Assembly: GCA_041640715.1 (NCBI GenBank)
Contig: JBEPZU010000008.1
Span: 1-60,477, forward strand
Length of the DNA stretch: 60,477 nt
Reading direction: 5' to 3'
DNA from: DSFO01 sp041640715
Lineage (GTDB): Archaea; Thermoproteota; Thermoprotei; Gearchaeales; Gearchaeaceae
Position numbers and translations under genes: made by a program. The notes under the pieces are model-generated. The model was given only the letters and a program-made list of their open reading frames with translations. It was not told the origin of the DNA and ran no database searches. This document shows positions 18,258-26,452 of the stretch, in pieces (the first letter of the stretch is position 1; each line of letters opens with the position of its first letter).

Positions 18258-19397
18258 GTGCATGAGTTTTTAGCTACCGTTAACATAGGTTTAGAGAAGA
18301 TCGCCGCTAAAGAAATATCTGAAATTCTCTCAGTTAGGACAGAGACAGGTATAGGAAATGTTAGATTTAAAAGTGATTTGGATGCGATATTCAAGCTTAA
18401 CATATTCTCTAGGACAATTCATAAATTGATTTTCGTTTTAGGTTATGCAAGCATAGAATCGCTCCAAGATATATACAATTTCGCTAGATATTTAGACTAT
18501 ACGAATTTCATTGAAAGATACCAAAGCTTTGCCGTGAGAGTTGAAAGAATAGGTAAGCACGATTTCACGAGCATGGAAGCAGCTTCCAGGATAGGACAAG
18601 CGATAATAGATAGTTTCATTGAAATGACTGGATGTAGACTTAAGGTAGACCTTGAAAACCCTGATATAGAAATGCTAGCTAGAATAGTGAACGATGAAAT
18701 TTCATTGGGAATAAACACCACCGGTACATCGCTACATAAAAGAAATTATAAAAAGTATAACCATCCTGCAGGCCTTAGTTCAACTATAGCAAGTTCCATG
18801 ATTTACTTGTCGGGATGGAAGAATGGAGAAATATTGCTAGACCCTATGTGCGGAGGTGCTACGATACCTATAGAAGCTGCTTTGATGGCCAAGAAGATCC
18901 CGTTATACATTTTCAGAGAAAGAGGCAAATTAGGATATGCTTTTAAGAATTTGAGGTTTTTGGATTTAGAAAATTATGAGAGACTAAAGGAAAGAGTTAA
19001 GATTGATGGTGAAGCTTTCAAGATCGTAGCTTCAGATATTTCAAGCAAATATTTAAAGGGCGCTGTGTTGAACGCGAAGAGCGCTTTGGTTTATAATACA
19101 ATAGATTTCTGTAAAGGAGATGCAAGATCTTTAGATAAATGGATGAAAGAGGTCAATAAGGTGGTCGTAAATCCTCCTTACGGTAAACGTTCAGCAGATA
19201 TAGGATATGTCAAAGAACTTTACCAGGATTTTTTAGCTTCTTTAAGGAAAATCGAAATAGATTGCGCAGTATTGATAACCGCGGCGCCTAAAATACTAAG
19301 AGATGCAGCTATTAAAAGCGGGTTTCAAATAATTGAAGAATATACAGCTCTCCACGGAGATTTATACACAAAGGTATTCAAGTTCATTCCAGCTTAA
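18258..19397 (+). CDS. THUMP-domain tRNA guanine-N2 methyltransferase (Trm14/TrmN-like)
   Basis: The 379-residue protein has an N-terminal THUMP region (HEFLATVNIGLEKIAAKEI; ending near residue 160), then a class I methyltransferase with LLDPMCGGATIPIEAALMA and the catalytic NPPYGKRS. This is the architecture of archaeal Trm14, which makes N2-methylguanosine at tRNA position 6; the related Trm-G10 enzyme is the alternative. It starts at GTG (18258), as the ATG four bases later is out of frame and quickly stops. Its last 14 nt overlap the convergent O-methyltransferase gene. Confidence 0.9.
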   Translation: MHEFLATVNIGLEKIAAKEISEILSVRTETGIGNVRFKSDLDAIFKLNIFSRTIHKLIFVLGYASIESLQDIYNFARYLDYTNFIERYQSFAVRVERIGKHDFTSMEAASRIGQAIIDSFIEMTGCRLKVDLENPDIEMLARIVNDEISLGINTTGTSLHKRNYKKYNHPAGLSSTIASSMIYLSGWKNGEILLDPMCGGATIPIEAALMAKKIPLYIFRERGKLGYAFKNLRFLDLENYERLKERVKIDGEAFKIVASDISSKYLKGAVLNAKSALVYNTIDFCKGDARSLDKWMKEVNKVVVNPPYGKRSADIGYVKELYQDFLASLRKIEIDCAVLITAAPKILRDAAIKSGFQIIEEYTALHGDLYTKVFKFIPA

Positions 19398-19935
19398 TGC
19401 TTATTTCCATCGCATCATATCCTAGATCTATGCTCGCGCTTTTGTATTTTCCTGAGTTCCTAACGTAATTTAGGAAATCTTTAACGCTTTCTTCAAACAT
19501 CTTCACGTTATCAGCTACTATTATAGCTCCTCTTTTAAGCTTAGGCTCTACCAATTTTAAATAAGTTAAATATTCTCTCTTCTCAGCATCTATGAACACC
19601 ATATCAAACTTATAGTCCAAGCTAGGAATTGTTTTCTTAGCATCTCCTGTTATCACTTCAATCTTCTTTTCCAATCCCGCTTTTCTGAAGTTTTCCATCG
19701 CTTTCCTAGCGGAATCTTCATTAATTTCTAAGGTTATCAGCTTACCTTTTCCTTTCAGGTTACTTGATATGATCAAAGCTGAATACCCTATAAGAGTACC
19801 TATTTCTAGGGCTGTTTTAACCATGTGCCTTTTAACCAATTCAGCGAGGACTTTTCCTTTAATTCTTCCTATTATCGGAAGACCTTTTTCCTTAGCTTCC
19901 TTCTCTATCTCATTAAGAACTTCTTCAATATTCAT
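19384..19935 (-). CDS. O-methyltransferase (CCoAOMT/YrrM-like)
   Basis: The 183-residue class I methyltransferase has ALEIGTLIGYSALIIS for SAM binding, LITLEIN, ITGDAKKTIP, the FIDAEKREYLTYLKLVEP acidic metal-type site and ADNVKMF, all landmarks of the caffeoyl-CoA O-methyltransferase group. It is shorter than usual at the N terminus, as in other archaeal members. The substrate is unknown. It overlaps the tRNA methyltransferase gene tail to tail by 14 nt. Confidence 0.82.
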   Translation of the reverse strand: MNIEEVLNEIEKEAKEKGLPIIGRIKGKVLAELVKRHMVKTALEIGTLIGYSALIISSNLKGKGKLITLEINEDSARKAMENFRKAGLEKKIEVITGDAKKTIPSLDYKFDMVFIDAEKREYLTYLKLVEPKLKRGAIIVADNVKMFEESVKDFLNYVRNSGKYKSASIDLGYDAMEISIKLE

Positions 19936-20121
19936 CTTTTAATTTTTAAACTAATAATTAATTTATTTGTATAAAAATTATTTGCTCTAAAATTTAGGAC
20001 AAGCAATTCGCAAAAAGAAAATCATCGATTAAGGAGATTTGTTAGATGTAAGTATCTCAGTTACATACACAGTCAAAGTTAGATAATCTATTTTGATGAA
20101 CCTTATTTTTGAGTTAAACTT

Positions 20122-20129
20122 TTATAAAA
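20122..20129 (+). promoter_or_regulatory. TATA box of vapBC
   Basis: TTATAAAA centred near 20126 places the transcript start close to 20150. Translation could then begin at TTG 20148 (leaderless) or ATG 20157, and the family N terminus favours the ATG. Confidence 0.55.
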
Positions 20130-20147
20130 TGTTTAACCTATTAAGAC

Positions 20148-20408
20148 TTGGAAGATATGAGGACTGTGTTAAAGATTCGTAGGAAGGGTATTATAATATT
20201 ACCTAAGAAGTTAAGGGAGATGCTGGGAGTTGAGGAAGGAGATTTAGTTATAGCTGAGACCATGGATGGCAAAATTATCATGAAGACTCTTAAGCCCAAG
20301 ATCGTCGATGTAGATCCGAATCTAATCGAAGAGCTTCTTCGCGAGGAATATATCCTCGAGGAGAATAAGTATAGGAGGATGATGTCTAGTGGAGAAACTA
20401 GTTCTTGA
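20148..20408 (+). CDS. vapB: VapB-type antitoxin with AbrB/MazE DNA-binding fold
   Basis: The protein of 83-86 residues reads RTVLKIRRKGIIILPKKLRE then LGVEEGDLVIAETMDGKII, the swapped-hairpin SpoVT/AbrB domain, followed by a helical acidic tail that should block the toxin. The open frame allows TTG at 20148, but ATG at 20157 (MRTVLKIRRKG) fits the family better. Its last 20 nt overlap the PIN-domain gene, as usual for vapBC. VapB with VapC represses its own promoter, here the TATA box at about 20122. Confidence 0.88.
   Translation: MEDMRTVLKIRRKGIIILPKKLREMLGVEEGDLVIAETMDGKIIMKTLKPKIVDVDPNLIEELLREEYILEENKYRRMMSSGETSS
20373..20378 (+). promoter_or_regulatory. Ribosome-binding site for the GTG start of vapC
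   Basis: AGGAGG lies 10 nt before GTG 20389 inside the end of vapB. The two ATGs between (20379 and 20382) are out of frame, so GTG is the start. Confidence 0.65.
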
Positions 20409-20841
20409 TACTAGCGCATTTATAGAATATATCATGCTCAGAAGTCCATACCGAGATAAGATCGCTAAATTGTTCGATAAAGCATTAGCAGGCGAATTAG
20501 ATCTATACATTAGCGCTATAAGCATAAGCGAAGCTTTATACTTAGCATCAAGAGTATACAGCATAGCTGGAATAGATAAACCGAATGAAGAAGCACTGAA
20601 TTTCATTGAATGGGCTAAAAGCATAGCTCAAATAGTTAATGCTAATAAAGAGATAGCGTTGAGAGCGGGAGAGCTTAAGAAACAACTACGCATAGCCTTA
20701 GCAGATTGCTTTGTAATAGCTACTTCAGAGTTCGTTAAAGCTACACCGGTATTCAGGGCTCCTGAGAAGGAGATGAAACCTGTATTGAATGAAATGAGAA
20801 AGCTAGGAGTAAAATTCATAGAAGAGATCGATATTAAATAG
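20389..20841 (+). CDS. vapC: VapC toxin, PIN-domain ribonuclease
   Basis: This 150-residue PIN protein has the acidic metal-binding set: Asp in VLDTSAFIEY, Glu in ISISEALYL and Asp in RIALADCFVIATSE. VapC toxins cleave tRNA or rRNA and are held inactive by the cognate VapB, encoded immediately upstream with a 20-nt overlap. The length is slightly above the common 130. All active-site residues appear intact. The convergent flavoenzyme gene ends only 3 nt downstream. Confidence 0.92.
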   Translation: MEKLVLDTSAFIEYIMLRSPYRDKIAKLFDKALAGELDLYISAISISEALYLASRVYSIAGIDKPNEEALNFIEWAKSIAQIVNANKEIALRAGELKKQLRIALADCFVIATSEFVKATPVFRAPEKEMKPVLNEMRKLGVKFIEEIDIK

Positions 20842-20844
20842 CAT

Positions 20845-21978
20845 TCAACCTATTATCAAAGTCTCGTTTATTAATTTCTCTTCCTTGAATCTAGAGTACA
20901 AAAAGGGCTTCATTAAAGGATGTATTTTACCATTGACGATATATTCAGCGAGGACTTCTGATGCAAAGGGAGCCATCATAAAGCCATGACCGCTAAACCC
21001 TGTTCCTACATATAAACCGCTAGGCCATTCAGGATCGTCTCCTAATATATGGCTATGATCAGGGGTTACCTCGTAATAACCTGACCACATCCTCAAAAGC
21101 TTCGCATATCTTAGAGAAGGAATCATTTCTATTAGATTCTTAGCGAAATATGAGACCCATTGCAAGGTATTCGTCATCGAAGTTAATCCTTTAACGATGC
21201 GATGGCTGCTGCTTCCTATGATTTCTCCTCTGCTGGATTGTCCTACGTAGGTGTTACCTTTGATTATTAGCGGTTCTATCTTTATCTTAAACGGCTCTGT
21301 AATACCTATTTCTCTTCTCTCAGGTATCAATGGTAGCTTTATACCTATAGTAGATAATATCTCATTACTCCAAGCTCCTGCGCATACTACTACTTTGTTT
21401 GCTTCTATGAAGGCATCTTCTACTTTAACACCTTTAATTTTACCATCAGAAACTACTATCGAAGTTACCTTTTTATGCTCAAATACTTTGAAACCCAGTT
21501 TTACCGCTGCCTCGTAATATCCATATGTTACGAAATCGTGATGAATTCTACCATCTTGGGGTCCATAAAATGCTGCAATTAAACCGTTTGTATTTAGATA
21601 TCTGTATTTCTCTTTGACTTCCTTTTCTTCCATGAAAATACCAGCTACTCCTAGGGAACTCCACATCTTATTGCTTTCTTTGAATTGTTTCAGCGTTTCT
21701 TCATTGTGGATTAACCATAGGTAACCTCCTATAACTGGTAATGGATTCCAATTCAATTCTTTAGCTAGGTTCAATAGTCTACTTCTAGATTCTATAGCAA
21801 ACCTAGTATTCTCAGGAGAAAAGAAATGGACTCTAAAACGAGATGTATTTCGTGTACTAGAACCAGAGCCTATGTAATTTTGCTCAAATACTGCTCCTTT
21901 CAAACCCAATTTGGCTAAGTGATATGCTGTAGCTAACCCCATGATGCCTCCTCCAATGATTACAACTTCGTACTTCAT
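20845..21978 (-). CDS. FAD-dependent oxidoreductase, DAO family (sarcosine oxidase / proline dehydrogenase beta-like)
   Basis: The 377-residue flavoprotein has the FAD motif VVIIGGGIMGLATAYHLAKLG, the SSTRNTSRFRVHF stretch near the flavin, and the C-terminal YVGTGFSGHGFMMAPF of the D-amino-acid-oxidase superfamily. It is most like the catalytic beta subunit of heteromeric sarcosine oxidase, dye-linked L-proline dehydrogenase or octopine/HCN-synthase complexes. The gene upstream encodes the matching alpha-type subunit and overlaps by 4 nt, so the two probably form one complex that oxidises a secondary amine or amino acid. Confidence 0.85.
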   Translation of the reverse strand: MKYEVVIIGGGIMGLATAYHLAKLGLKGAVFEQNYIGSGSSTRNTSRFRVHFFSPENTRFAIESRSRLLNLAKELNWNPLPVIGGYLWLIHNEETLKQFKESNKMWSSLGVAGIFMEEKEVKEKYRYLNTNGLIAAFYGPQDGRIHHDFVTYGYYEAAVKLGFKVFEHKKVTSIVVSDGKIKGVKVEDAFIEANKVVVCAGAWSNEILSTIGIKLPLIPERREIGITEPFKIKIEPLIIKGNTYVGQSSRGEIIGSSSHRIVKGLTSMTNTLQWVSYFAKNLIEMIPSLRYAKLLRMWSGYYEVTPDHSHILGDDPEWPSGLYVGTGFSGHGFMMAPFASEVLAEYIVNGKIHPLMKPFLYSRFKEEKLINETLIIG

Positions 21979-23741
21979 TGTTCAAAGCTTCCTAAAACTG
22001 AAAATGAAATAGGAATCAAAGGAGGTCTTAATCTGAAGAGTCCTACTTTGATGGGAAGAGAACCAGTTATACTAGAAATGTATAAAACTGAAGCCAAAGA
22101 ACAGTATTTACCTTGACATCTTCCAGTTCCTAGCCCGCTATATCTTTTAATCTTTTCCATCTCAGTCCAATTGCGCTCTTTTATTGCAGTCTTTATGTCT
22201 TCAGTGGTTACATCGATACAAGGACAAAGGAAGCTCATCTTATGCTCCGTGTTTTGTAGAACGTCGCTCTCATAGTTTAAATTTAAAACCTCGTTTTTTT
22301 CAAAGCTTTTTACCAATGCTTCTAAAGCATAATAATTCTTCGAAGACAACCTGCTTTTCCCTTCAGCTATGTTTTCTTCATATTTCTCAAATTCCTTATG
22401 TCCAGAAGCTATTGCAGCATTAATGCCTGCAGCCTTGCTCAGGAACATCAATGGAAGCTCATCGATGATCCCTCCCAATTCTCCAGCTATGAAAACGTTA
22501 TTGAATATCGTTTCCCCTCCCCATCCATGAAGAGGTAAAAATCCTCCAAGCTTTATGTGGAAAGCTAAAGGTATTCCCATTTGACTAGGTATTTCTATCG
22601 CAGGGCTACGGAGAGATGCGAGCACAAGCATATCCGTATCTAAAGTGAGTGTTTCTTTGCCATTAGATATCCTCACCTTTTTTACCCGATTTGTTCCCAA
22701 GGCTTCTATTACTCTGTAACCTTTCATGTGCTTTATCTCTGAGCTTTCTATTTGTTTTAAGTAGAATTCATCGATCTCATTGCTTGTGCTTATGAGCGTT
22801 GTCTTGAACCCCTTATTTGATAATTGCAAAGCAATTCTCGCTGCCCAATTGTTAGAACCAATAACGGTTATGTTCTTTCCAACGTTTATTTTGTAAACAT
22901 TGAGGAGTTTCAAAGCAGAAGATCCTAGAATTATTCCAGGTAGATCGTTGTTTCCGAAGACCGTCAATACTTCCCTTGCCCCGCTGGCTATCACTATGCT
23001 CTTCGCTCTTATCAAAATGGGATTCCCATTAGGTTCATCGAATTGTATTCCTATCCATGCATCATCCAATATAGCTGTGAGAGCAGTGTTCTTGAGGATT
23101 TTGATGTTGAGCCTTTCTGCTTCAAGCAACAAATCTCGGATTATTTCATAGCCAGGCTTATTGAAATTCTCAACTATAGAATAATCATAACTCAAATGCC
23201 CACCCAATAGGCTATCTCCTTCTAAAACGACAACTTCTGCTCCTGCTTCTCTAGCACCTATAGCCGCTGATAACCCACCAATACCGCTTCCTATGACCAC
23301 TACCTCGCTTTCTATCGTTATTTGACGAGGAGCATTGGTTTCTTTAACTTGCTCAGGTATTTCAGGATGGGGCATAGATCTTTTCATCAAATACCATAAA
23401 ATGCTCCAACCAAGCTTGCTCCTGAATATCCTTTTATTTTGAAACCCTACCTTTAAATAGGGCTTTACTAAGCTGATCAGCATCCTTTGGATTTTCCTAT
23501 CTTCGATTTTTATCGATAAACCATCTTTTGTCTTCATCAAATAATGATTCACAGGTCCATAGCCTTCTACATATATTACTTCAGGACTCCACCATTCAAA
23601 GCTAAGAGCTCCTCTAGCTCTATTGAATTTGAAGGAATTTTCATAATGAATAATATTTGCTTCAAGAAATGAAACGCCAAGCGGTACATCTTTCTTGACT
23701 TTCATGACCTTATCGTTTACTTTTATTGTTGCATAGCTCAT
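21975..23741 (-). CDS. Alpha subunit of an amine/proline-type dehydrogenase complex (FAD, Cys cluster)
   Basis: The 588-residue protein has an N-terminal domain of about 90 residues in the position of the 2Fe-2S fold of sarcosine oxidase alpha but with no Cys cluster visible (VNDKVMKVKKDVPLGVSFLEA, RARGALSF). A FAD domain (VVVIGSGIGGLSAAIGAREA), an NAD-type domain (GKNITVIGSNNWAARIAL), and a C-terminal BFD-like cluster domain with CPC and GTGRCQGKYC follow. This matches HcnB/SoxA-type alpha subunits that pass electrons from the beta subunit to a carrier. It is coupled to the beta gene and sits just downstream of a terminator-like hairpin and a structured region. Confidence 0.82.
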   Translation of the reverse strand: MSYATIKVNDKVMKVKKDVPLGVSFLEANIIHYENSFKFNRARGALSFEWWSPEVIYVEGYGPVNHYLMKTKDGLSIKIEDRKIQRMLISLVKPYLKVGFQNKRIFRSKLGWSILWYLMKRSMPHPEIPEQVKETNAPRQITIESEVVVIGSGIGGLSAAIGAREAGAEVVVLEGDSLLGGHLSYDYSIVENFNKPGYEIIRDLLLEAERLNIKILKNTALTAILDDAWIGIQFDEPNGNPILIRAKSIVIASGAREVLTVFGNNDLPGIILGSSALKLLNVYKINVGKNITVIGSNNWAARIALQLSNKGFKTTLISTSNEIDEFYLKQIESSEIKHMKGYRVIEALGTNRVKKVRISNGKETLTLDTDMLVLASLRSPAIEIPSQMGIPLAFHIKLGGFLPLHGWGGETIFNNVFIAGELGGIIDELPLMFLSKAAGINAAIASGHKEFEKYEENIAEGKSRLSSKNYYALEALVKSFEKNEVLNLNYESDVLQNTEHKMSFLCPCIDVTTEDIKTAIKERNWTEMEKIKRYSGLGTGRCQGKYCSLASVLYISSITGSLPIKVGLFRLRPPLIPISFSVLGSFEQ

Positions 23742-23759
23742 TGATCATGAGAATATGTT

Positions 23760-23805
23760 ATGCAAAAATAAAAAGGTGCTATGTTCCTTCTTAAAAAGCA
23801 CCTTT
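23760..23805 (-). terminator. Intrinsic-type hairpin followed by a T-rich run
   Basis: On the minus strand AAAGGTGCT (from 23805) pairs with AGCACCTTT (to 23772) across a 16-nt loop, a 9-bp stem followed at once by TTTTTATTTTT. It lies at the 3' side of the GC-elevated block and about 30 nt before the start of the flavoenzyme operon. It could end the putative RNA or act as an attenuator for the operon. Confidence 0.5.
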
Positions 23806-24118
23806 ATGTAAGCTAACAGGAACTTGTAAACAGGCAATCCAAGGTAACGCGAGTTACATCGAAGCATAGTTTTCCCAAAAGCGTTTGGAGAAAACATAAT
23901 AACCAAATCTTCCCGCATAGGAAACTTCTTCCAAGCCATTTTTTCTTAAGGTTGCCATGTTTAGAAAACACAGGAGATATCCTAAATGTTGCCTCAACAG
24001 AGAGAAGTTTTCACAGCACGAGCATATGTATTCTCTTAGCCCACCCAACTAATCGCTTAAAGGTGGATTCTCATTTTGGTTCGCATAACTGGAGATTAAA
24101 CGAACTCCAAAGCGGGGT
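23772..24118 (-). ncRNA. Candidate structured non-coding RNA
   Basis: No protein is recognisable here; the two short open frames have improbable compositions. GC content by hand count is 40-43% in three 60-nt lines, against 7% in the 60 nt from 24121, the pattern of structured RNA in AT-rich thermophiles. On the minus strand many short hairpins occur in a row: TGGAG/CTCCA, CCACC/GGTGG, TGTTG-AGG-CAACA, TGTTT-TCT-AAACA, GTTTTC..CCAAA/TTTGG..GAAAAC, and GTAAC-TCGC-GTTAC. The block is bounded upstream by TATA-like TTATAATTTTTAAA (about 24122-24136) and downstream by the 23760-23805 terminator. The usual RNase P and SRP core motifs were not found. Strand is inferred from these bounds. Confidence 0.45.
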
Positions 24119-24308
24119 TTTCGTTTAAAAATTATAAAATAAATTTAAAAATTTAATAATAAATAGATCTAAAAATAATTTAAAAATGATTAAAAAGAGA
24201 TAATTTTTTTAATATTAAAAATAACTCCTTTATAGGCCCTTTCCCGATTCTTGATCTAGGAATTGATTTTAAGGAAATCCCTCAAATAGAGGGGATGGCC
24301 GAAAATGA
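24119..24308. other. Very AT-rich spacer with a compact GC-rich foldable end
   Basis: From 24121 to about 24230 the sequence is nearly all A and T. From 24233 to 24302 it can fold: GGCC/GGCC outside, TTTCC/GGAAA, and CCCTC-AAATA-GAGGG. The last hairpin lies 12-28 nt past the stop of the minus-strand gene at 24309, so it may be part of its terminator. Confidence 0.35.
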
Positions 24309-24809
24309 TTATTCATTTTCCCATTTTCTCCAATCACCGAATTTCCAATCATATTCTGGACATCCTCTTCTGATATAAAAGTATCTATTGATATCATCAG
24401 TATTTACTATATAGGTATAAAAGAATCTTTCTATAATGCTAACTTTTTTTAGAATATCCTTTCCTTCTTCAAGGAATCTAGATATAAAGTAATTCATATC
24501 TTCTTTGCTTTCAAAATAGGCTATAATTATTCCTTTTGTAAATGGTTTAAGAAAACCTTGATTAATCATATACTTATAAGTTGAGTTGCCTATTTCCTTA
24601 GTTATCTTTTTAGTAAGTTCAATTGCTTTATTGACATCCTTAAGTGAAGAGAATGGTATTCCTAGCTTCCAGCATTTAAGGGAATTGGGATGCTGTATTC
24701 CTCGTATATAATTATCCCAACATACCTCACACTTACCTTGCCATCCTTCCTTAGCTTCTCCTTCCCACTTAGGATACAATCTCTCCAACATTCTATCAAT
24801 GAATTTCAA
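24309..24809 (-). CDS. Hypothetical protein with a Cys motif
   Basis: I do not recognise this 166-residue protein. Its N-terminal part has GKCEVCWDNYIRG followed 16 residues later by another Cys (LKCWKLG), suggesting a small metal-binding knuckle, plus many aromatic residues (Trp, Tyr, Phe) and a helical middle. The C terminus is again Trp/Tyr rich (RRGCPEYDWKFGDWRKWE). Codon use is more AT-rich than in neighbouring housekeeping genes, and it lies between a possible structured RNA and tatD, hinting at acquisition from a plasmid or virus. That origin is inference only. Confidence 0.6.
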   Translation of the reverse strand: MKFIDRMLERLYPKWEGEAKEGWQGKCEVCWDNYIRGIQHPNSLKCWKLGIPFSSLKDVNKAIELTKKITKEIGNSTYKYMINQGFLKPFTKGIIIAYFESKEDMNYFISRFLEEGKDILKKVSIIERFFYTYIVNTDDINRYFYIRRGCPEYDWKFGDWRKWENE

Positions 24810-24840
24810 AATATAATAATCTTAGATTAAAATAATAGGT

Positions 24841-25605
24841 ATGCCAGAGTTAATAGATGTTCATTGCCATATAGATGATGAATCCTTCTCTAAAGATTTA
24901 GATAAAGTGTTAGAGCATGCCAAAAGCGTAGGGGTTTCTAAAATAATAACCTCTGCATTAACGATGGATTCTGTTAAGAAGACAGAAGAGATCGTCAAAA
25001 AATATGAGGGATTCATTTATTACACCGTAGGTTTGGATTACTCAATTCTCGATGAATCTAAATTACAAGAGATGATGGATTACGTAAGAGCTAACAAGGA
25101 TAAAATACTTGGAATAGGAGAGGTAGGCTTAGATTTCTTCATATTTAGGAACGCTAAGTTACAGGAGGAAAACAAGAAGTTCTTTAAGAAATGGATAGAA
25201 TTGGCAATAGAATTAGATCTCCCTTTAGTTGTTCATTCGAGGAGCGCTGGTAAATACGCTATAATGATGCTCTTGGAATCAGGGATAACCAAGGTATTGA
25301 TGCATGCCTTCGATGGCTCAATAGGATACGCTTCGCTAGGAGCTAAGCGCGGTTTCCTCTTTTCAATTCCTCCTTCTGTTGTTAGGTCTGAGCAAAAGCA
25401 AAAGTTAGTGAAGCATTTATCCTTGGATAACCTAGCTTTAGAAAGCGATGCTCCAGTCTTAGGTCCTGAAAAAGGAATTAGGAATGCTCCTTCCAATGTC
25501 GTGATCTCAGCAGGAAAGATAGCAGAACTCAAGAAAGTCCCCTTCTTAGAAGTTTGTAGGAAAACTACGGAGAACGCCTTAAACCTGTTTTTTAAAAGGA
25601 TTTAA
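24841..25605 (+). CDS. tatD: TatD-family metal-dependent nuclease
   Basis: The 254-residue TIM-barrel protein shows all TatD metal-site landmarks: IDVHCHID at the start, IGEVGLDFF, LVVHSRSAG, LMHAFDGS and LESDAPVL near the end. TatD enzymes are Mg-dependent 3'-5' nucleases or other phosphoester or amide hydrolases. It heads a same-strand run with the ComA-like, reductase and peptidase genes; the next start is 22 nt away. Confidence 0.92.
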   Translation: MPELIDVHCHIDDESFSKDLDKVLEHAKSVGVSKIITSALTMDSVKKTEEIVKKYEGFIYYTVGLDYSILDESKLQEMMDYVRANKDKILGIGEVGLDFFIFRNAKLQEENKKFFKKWIELAIELDLPLVVHSRSAGKYAIMMLLESGITKVLMHAFDGSIGYASLGAKRGFLFSIPPSVVRSEQKQKLVKHLSLDNLALESDAPVLGPEKGIRNAPSNVVISAGKIAELKKVPFLEVCRKTTENALNLFFKRI

Positions 25606-25627
25606 TGAAATTGAAATATCTTAGCAT

Positions 25628-26452
25628 ATGACTAGGAAAGCCTTTGAATTCTTGAAAATAGCAGAACTACCTCCTAAGCCAAGGAGTAAAGGGATTATAG
25701 AAATAAGAGGTCCTTATTACACTTCTGTGACCTATGGTTACTTAAAGGCATTGTTAGAGGACTGGTCTGAATACATCGATGGATTTAAGTTCGCAGGAGG
25801 ATCTCAAAGATTGTTGAGCTACGATAAAGTCAAGCAGATAATAAGCTTATGTCATGATCATCAAGTATACGTATCAACAGGAGGGATGATAGAAAGGGTG
25901 ATACTCCAAGGGAGAAAGGCTGTTGAACAATATTTAGAAGAGTGCAAGAGCCTAGAATTCGATGTCATCGAAATATCTAGCGGCTTCATAGATATACCCT
26001 TAGAATATAGGAAGGAATTGATAAAGGAAATCCATTCGAGATCGATGAAGGCTAAGCCTGAAATCTCTTTGATGAAAGGAGCAGGAGGAGGTACTGAGAT
26101 ATTAGAATACAAGCTAGAGTTAAAGGAATTAAGCGAGTTCATCGAAGAAGCGAAATACTTGTTGAATAACAATGCCGATATGTTAATGATAGAATCTGAA
26201 GGAATAACAGAAGGATTGCCTCCTTCTAGCTGGAGGATAGATGTGATAAAGGAATTGATTAAAAACTTCGGTTATGAGAAATTGATGTTCGAAGCTTCAG
26301 AGCCTCCTGTATTCAAATGGTATCTCAAGAACGTCTCTAAAGAAGTCAACCTGTTCATAGATCATTCCCAAGTGGTAGAATTCAATTGCTGGAGATTGGG
26401 TATTTGGGGAGATAAAGACATCTGGAAGGGCTTCAGCTGGAAAGATTTCTGA
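25628..26452 (+). CDS. ComA-like phosphosulfolactate synthase
   Basis: The 274-residue protein matches the ComA TIM barrel: KPRSKGIIEIRGPYY, then WSEYIDGFKFAGGSQRLL in place of the family's DxxKFGWGTSxL, VSTGGMIERVILQG, FDVIEISSGFIDIP and IESEGITEGLPP. ComA joins sulfite to phosphoenolpyruvate, the first step to coenzyme M in methanogens. Homologues occur in non-methanogens, where the role is often unknown. No ComB, ComC or methanogenesis gene is seen. It sits directly before the flavin reductase with no gap (TGA then ATG), so the two are likely one transcription unit. Confidence 0.8.
   Translation: MTRKAFEFLKIAELPPKPRSKGIIEIRGPYYTSVTYGYLKALLEDWSEYIDGFKFAGGSQRLLSYDKVKQIISLCHDHQVYVSTGGMIERVILQGRKAVEQYLEECKSLEFDVIEISSGFIDIPLEYRKELIKEIHSRSMKAKPEISLMKGAGGGTEILEYKLELKELSEFIEEAKYLLNNNADMLMIESEGITEGLPPSSWRIDVIKELIKNFGYEKLMFEASEPPVFKWYLKNVSKEVNLFIDHSQVVEFNCWRLGIWGDKDIWKGFSWKDF

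Noticed and set aside
20040..20080. ATGTAA/TTACAT inverted repeat upstream of vapBC as an operator
   Set aside because: It lies more than 40 nt before the TATA box, and other short repeats of this kind are common in AT-rich gaps here.
20148..20156. TTG 20148 as the start of vapB
   Set aside because: Possible by the TATA spacing, but the AbrB family N terminus matches the ATG at 20157 more closely.
23745..24048. Two overlapping minus-strand open frames of 64 codons
   Set aside because: Residue makeup is improbable and no domain is visible; the base composition and hairpins fit a structured RNA better.
23772..24118. RNase P RNA or SRP RNA
   Set aside because: I searched both strands by eye for the conserved GAGGAAAGUCC and ACAGAA-type blocks and for the SRP helix 8 motif. 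Only weak partial likeness was found, so I did not assign a family.
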